This document shows, piece after piece, positions 6,897 to 9,444 of a stretch of 9,444 bases of DNA (positions within the stretch are counted from its first letter, which is position 1; each line of letters begins with the position of its first letter). The notes below the pieces were generated by a model that saw only the letters and a program-made list of their open reading frames with translations, ran no database searches and had not been told where the DNA came from. The DNA is from Dehalococcoidia bacterium. Lineage in GTDB: Bacteria > Chloroflexota > Dehalococcoidia > Dehalococcoidales > JAUWYK01. The position numbers and the translations under genes are program-made. The stretch is taken from the NCBI GenBank assembly GCA_030615865.1, contig JAUWYK010000070.1, positions 1 to 9,444 of the forward strand, given 5' to 3'.

Positions 6897-6926
6897 AGTT
6901 TAATCCTCTTTATTACGCTTTGTCAA
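6897..6926 (-). promoter_or_regulatory. Sigma-70-type promoter of the TRAP operon
   Basis: On the minus strand a perfect TTGACA (6926-6921) is followed after 18 bp by TAAACT (6902-6897), a 4/6 match to the -10 box. Transcription would start near 6890 and give a leader of about 90 nt before the dctP TTG. No sigma-54 -24/-12 element was seen here. The perfect -35 box and its position support the call. Confidence 0.5.
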
Positions 6927-7375
6927 TACTCCAAACCAGAGATGAACCGCTGGATGAGTGGGTAGCATCTAGCCATATTGTTTATCAATCTCACAGCGCT
7001 AAATTCTTAACCAAGTTAGGCATTCTGCTAAAAGAGATTATTGCACATCCTCAAAAGGTAGAGGCAAAAAAGGAGAAAATTGGCGAAGGGGAAAGCAGAA
7101 TTAAGAGGAGAAGTTAAAAGACAGAGGCGACTGCAAGAGGCAGAGAGCAGGTGAGTAAAGGCCAATTCAAAAGTTCTGTCTCTCGTCCAGTACCGCCCAC
7201 TTTAGATAGGAAGATATGATTAGTGATCACTTGCATGAGGCAACAGGTTAGATAGGATGCAAGGCTATTTAGAAAGCAGCCCGATGGATGGGATGACATT
7301 GAAAACACCTGAGCCTCTATTACGTTCACCCGCGTTTGTCAGTGTTTAACGTCGCTCGCCATCTGGAATCTTCGG
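6927..7375. other. Gene-poor intergenic stretch, about 450 bp
   Basis: This stretch separates the TRAP operon from the upstream response-regulator gene. I find no convincing gene on either strand: the open frames are short and have atypical composition or no ribosome site. It contains a direct repeat TTAGATAGGA (7202-7211 and 7248-7257), a 10-bp palindrome AGTGATCACT (7222-7231), and a CTTGCAT/ATGCAAG inverted pair (7230-7236 and 7257-7263). No clear terminator follows the response-regulator stop at 7376. It could hold operators or remnants of lost genes. Confidence 0.45.
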
Positions 7376-8404
7376 CTACACTTTAGCTTCAGTTTTCTGC
7401 TCCTTTTTGCGCAAAGCCTCTCGCCGTACCGCTAGCTTAGCCAGCCTTTGCTGGAGAGCATCCTCCATCATTTGACCAAACTCACAGGCGGCACACTGGA
7501 AGAGACGGCTGCAAATCCGGTAGGAGACATCACCCTTAAGGGCATAGCGGCACAGTCTTTGATTACCGGGTAACTCCTTAAATCTCTGCAGTGCCTCTTC
7601 GAGTTCTGGAGCTTCACCACTAGCCATCTTCTCCTGCATTATCTGGTCAAACTCACAGGCGAGACAATCGTAGTTACGGGTGCAGAGGCGATAAGCAACC
7701 ATCCCCATCTTCATCCAGACGCACTCCTTGGGCTTGACCTCTTCGGCGACAGGAGCCGCCTCTCCTTCAGTGACTACCTCAACCTCTGGTTCTGTTAGCG
7801 CCTCTTTTGTCTTCCGAATCCAGACCCTGGTCTCAATGTTTCCCGGAGCAACTGCGAGAACAGCCTGAAATTCCGTTAGTGCCTCCTGGTAACGACCGCT
7901 GGCAAAGTGCTCCTTGCCCTGCTTGACACGGACCGGGATTTCTTCTGGGGCTATGGCTATGACCTCCTCAACCTTGGCCTCCTCTACTATGGTCGGTTCG
8001 GCTACAGCTGCCTCAGCGACAGCCTTGGGCTTTATCTCCACCTGGACCGGTCCAAGAGTCTCCGTGATTAATTTTTCCAGGTCATTAAGGTCGAAGGGCT
8101 TAGGCAAATAATCAATAGCCCCTATTTTCATCGCCTCTACCGCTGTCTGCACTGAGGGATAAGCGGTAATAATGATTCCCTTAAGCTGCGGCCTGTGCGC
8201 TGTGGCCTCCCGTAATACCTCAAGCCCATCCTTTCCCGGCAACCTGAGGTCGAGGATGACAACACCAAAGTCCCCCTCGTCGATAGTTTTTAACGCCTCC
8301 TCACCCTCCTCCACAGCTTCTACCTGATAGCCAGCATCAGTCAGCCAGTCCCTAAGCGATTCCCTCATAATAGCTTCATCCTCTACGATTAGTATCGGTT
8401 TCAT
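7376..8404 (-). CDS. Response regulator: REC, TPR-like segment and duplicated four-cysteine motif
   Basis: Numbering from the ATG at 8404 (342 aa). Residues 1-120 are a receiver domain with acidic pocket E8/D9, phospho-acceptor D52 in VVILDLRLPG, T80 and K102 in LPKPF. An Ala/Glu/Val-rich linker (about 125-160) leads to a TPR-like helix pair (162-200; GKEHFASGRYQEALTEFQAV, then AVAPGN). After another acidic linker, two copies of one motif occur: C228-x12-C241-x5-C247-x2-C250 and C285-x12-C298-x5-C304-x2-C307. Each has a G-x-V-x-YR-[LI]-C-[ST]-R core and ends CEF-[DG]-Q. Four cysteines each suggest a bound metal or Fe-S cluster. The tail is lysine-rich. There is no DNA-binding domain, so output is probably protein interaction or redox sensing. 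AAGGAGGTG precedes 8404; an in-frame ATG at 8458 also has a strong site and would add 18 residues. A sigma-54 promoter lies upstream. Confidence 0.88.
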   Translation of the reverse strand: MKPILIVEDEAIMRESLRDWLTDAGYQVEAVEEGEEALKTIDEGDFGVVILDLRLPGKDGLEVLREATAHRPQLKGIIITAYPSVQTAVEAMKIGAIDYLPKPFDLNDLEKLITETLGPVQVEIKPKAVAEAAVAEPTIVEEAKVEEVIAIAPEEIPVRVKQGKEHFASGRYQEALTEFQAVLAVAPGNIETRVWIRKTKEALTEPEVEVVTEGEAAPVAEEVKPKECVWMKMGMVAYRLCTRNYDCLACEFDQIMQEKMASGEAPELEEALQRFKELPGNQRLCRYALKGDVSYRICSRLFQCAACEFGQMMEDALQQRLAKLAVRREALRKKEQKTEAKV

Positions 8405-8484
8405 CTCACCACCTCCTTTTGTTATTTGTTGACCCTCTTGGATTGTTTGCCTTTTCATCTTATATCACCTCCAACCTATTTAGA

Positions 8485-8500
8485 TGCAATTTTCTTGCCA
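8485..8500 (-). promoter_or_regulatory. Sigma-54 (-24/-12) promoter of the response-regulator gene
   Basis: On the minus strand TGGCAAG-AAAA-TTGCA (8500 to 8485) matches the sigma-54 consensus TGGCACG-N4-TTGC(A/T) with one mismatch and exact spacing; the invariant GG and GC are present. Transcription should begin near 8474, just before the GGAGG at 8468-8472. A sigma-54 activator gene ends 78 bp upstream, so it is the obvious regulator. The -24 box overlaps the T-tail of the activator's terminator. Confidence 0.8.
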
Positions 8501-8535
8501 AAAGAAAAGGCTATCCAAAATACTCAGGATAGCCT
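8498..8535 (-). terminator. Rho-independent terminator of the sigma-54 activator gene
   Basis: Read on the minus strand, AGGCTATCC (8535-8527) pairs perfectly with GGATAGCCT (8516-8508) around a 10-nt loop and is followed by TTTCTTTT. The 9-bp stem and T-rich tail, 43 bp after the activator's stop codon, fit an intrinsic terminator. It separates the activator transcript from that of the response-regulator gene. Confidence 0.8.
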
Positions 8536-8539
8536 AAAT

Positions 8540-8556
8540 CTCTGCTTAAAGCAGAG
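8540..8556. promoter_or_regulatory. 17-bp palindrome, candidate activator-binding site
   Basis: CTCTGCTT-A-AAGCAGAG is a perfect 8-bp inverted repeat with a one-base centre, lying about 65-82 bp upstream of the predicted sigma-54 transcription start. Dimers of Fis-type helix-turn-helix proteins bind such palindromes, and enhancer sites usually lie some 80-150 bp upstream. It could instead be an extra hairpin in the 3' UTR of the activator mRNA, as it has no T-tract of its own. Confidence 0.45.
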
Positions 8557-8577
8557 CTCTAATTGTAAAAGATTTAA

Positions 8578-9444
8578 TCAGCTATTGTCTATTTTCTTTA
8601 CATTTAATCCGTATGCTCTAGCTTTATTATAGAGGGTCATTCTGGAAATTCCTAGCAGTCTGGCAGCTTGGCTATAATTCCCCCCGGTTTCGTTGAGTAC
8701 GCTAATGATATGGTTTTTCTCCACCTCTTCAAGTCTTCCCCCCGGTGAAGCCGAGCGAGCCAATAGTAAATTTTCCTGAGGCAGGTCAGTAACCTGGATG
8801 GAGGAATTTTTGGCTAAGATAACCGCCCTTTCAATAGCATTCTCTAATTCCCGGACATTACCCGGCCATTCATAATTCAAGAAAAAATCGGTAGCTTCAG
8901 GGGAGAATCCGGTTATGTCTTTCTGATTCTCCAAGGCAAACTTCTTCAAGAAGTGCTGGGCTAAGAGAGGGATATCCTCTTTCCTTTCCCGTAGCAGAGG
9001 TAATTCAATAGTAACTACATTGAGTCGGTAGTAAAGGTCTTCCCGGAATTGCCCATTGGCTACCGCCTGTTTCACATCCCTATTGGTCGCTGAAATAACC
9101 CTTACATCAACCTTAATTAGCTCATTACCACCAACCCTAGTGAATTCCTTTTCTTCCAGCACTCTCAGCAGATGAACTTGAATATTGGCGCTCATCTCGC
9201 CAATCTCGTCCAGAAAGAGAGTACCTCTATTAGCGACTTCGAATTTTCCCTTCTTTTGAGCATAAGCCCCGGTAAAGGAGCCCTTCTCATGGCCAAACAG
9301 CTCGCTCTCTAACAGGCTCTCAGGTAAGGCAGCACAACTGACAGCGATAAAGGGCTTGCCCTGGCGATGGCTCTGGGAGTGAAGAGCTCGTGCCACTAGT
9401 TCCTTCCCGGTGCCACTCTCACCGGTAATCAATACAGTGGTATT
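8578..9444 (-). CDS. Sigma-54-dependent transcriptional activator, C-terminal part (N-terminus outside window)
   Basis: The frame is open to the window edge, giving the last 288 residues of an NtrC-type enhancer-binding protein (numbering from the edge). The AAA+ domain has Walker A GESGTGKE (8-15), the sigma-54-contacting loop GSFTGA (55-60, a common variant of GAFTGA), Walker B TLFLDE (75-80), sensor ATN (119-121), arginine-finger region FREDLYYRL (133-141) and WPGNVREL (193-200). A Fis-type helix-turn-helix follows (about 254-282; [19 protein letters not shown]). The N-terminal sensory or receiver domain is not visible. Using ATP, such proteins open sigma-54 polymerase promoters, and one lies immediately downstream of this gene. 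All motifs needed for activation appear intact. Confidence 0.95.
   Translation of the reverse strand, partial: NTTVLITGESGTGKELVARALHSQSHRQGKPFIAVSCAALPESLLESELFGHEKGSFTGAYAQKKGKFEVANRGTLFLDEIGEMSANIQVHLLRVLEEKEFTRVGGNELIKVDVRVISATNRDVKQAVANGQFREDLYYRLNVVTIELPLLRERKEDIPLLAQHFLKKFALENQKDITGFSPEATDFFLNYEWPGNVRELENAIERAVILAKNSSIQVTDLPQENLLLARSASPGGRLEEVEKNHIISVLNETGGNYSQAARLLGISRMTLYNKARAYGLNVKKIDNS

Noticed and set aside
6887..7117. 76-codon + strand frame in the gap upstream of dctP
   Set aside because: Its TTG start has no ribosome site, it covers the predicted dctP promoter, and the translation resembles no family I know. A fossil gene cannot be excluded.
7202..7263. Short direct repeat TTAGATAGGA and nearby small palindromes
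   Set aside because: At 10 bp or less in an AT-rich gap they could easily be chance. They are noted in the intergenic entry only.
7114..7329. 71-codon minus-strand frame downstream of the response regulator
   Set aside because: There is no ribosome site, and the composition is low-quality and cysteine/serine/leucine-rich.

Overview
The window most likely comes from a Dehalococcoidia-like member of the Chloroflexota, probably uncultured. The 3' third of a 16S rRNA gene resembles that lineage as I remember it. The 16S gene is followed by a tRNA-Ile but by no 23S gene, which fits the unlinked rRNA genes known in Dehalococcoides relatives. The TRAP binding protein carries a lipobox, as in single-membrane bacteria. 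The gene set (TRAP transporter, reductive-dehalogenase-like protein, aryl-CoA ligase) also fits. The lineage call is inference from memory, without alignment.

Layout. Positions 1-882 (+ strand) hold the 16S 3' end with a 3' maturation hairpin, a 58-residue two-helix membrane miniprotein that starts at TTG, and tRNA-Ile(GAT) with its own promoter. A frameshifted fragment of a tyrosine integrase (about 933-1030, +) lies 50 bp downstream of the tRNA, the usual footprint of an element that once integrated there. Positions 6926-1052 (- strand) hold a compact six-gene operon: TRAP solute-binding lipoprotein (dctP), small (dctQ) and large (dctM) TRAP permeases, a soluble reductive-dehalogenase-like iron-sulfur protein, a phenylacetate-CoA ligase family enzyme, and a 59-residue helical protein too short for ordinary ORF cut-offs. 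A sigma-70-type promoter precedes dctP. Positions 6927-7375 contain no gene I can support. Positions 9444-7376 (- strand) hold a regulatory pair: the C-terminal part of a sigma-54 enhancer-binding protein (truncated by the window edge), a terminator, a near-consensus -24/-12 sigma-54 promoter, and a response-regulator gene with a TPR-like segment and a duplicated four-cysteine motif.

How the genes may work together. The operon reads as import of an organic acid (TRAP), a reductive step on it by a corrinoid/Fe-S enzyme in the cytoplasm, and activation to a CoA thioester. The simplest hypothesis is uptake and catabolism of a halogenated or otherwise substituted aromatic acid. The substrate and the order of the two enzymatic steps cannot be read from sequence. 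The neighbouring sigma-54 pair looks like a self-contained circuit: the activator probably switches on the response-regulator gene directly downstream. Nothing in the sequence shows that this circuit controls the TRAP operon.
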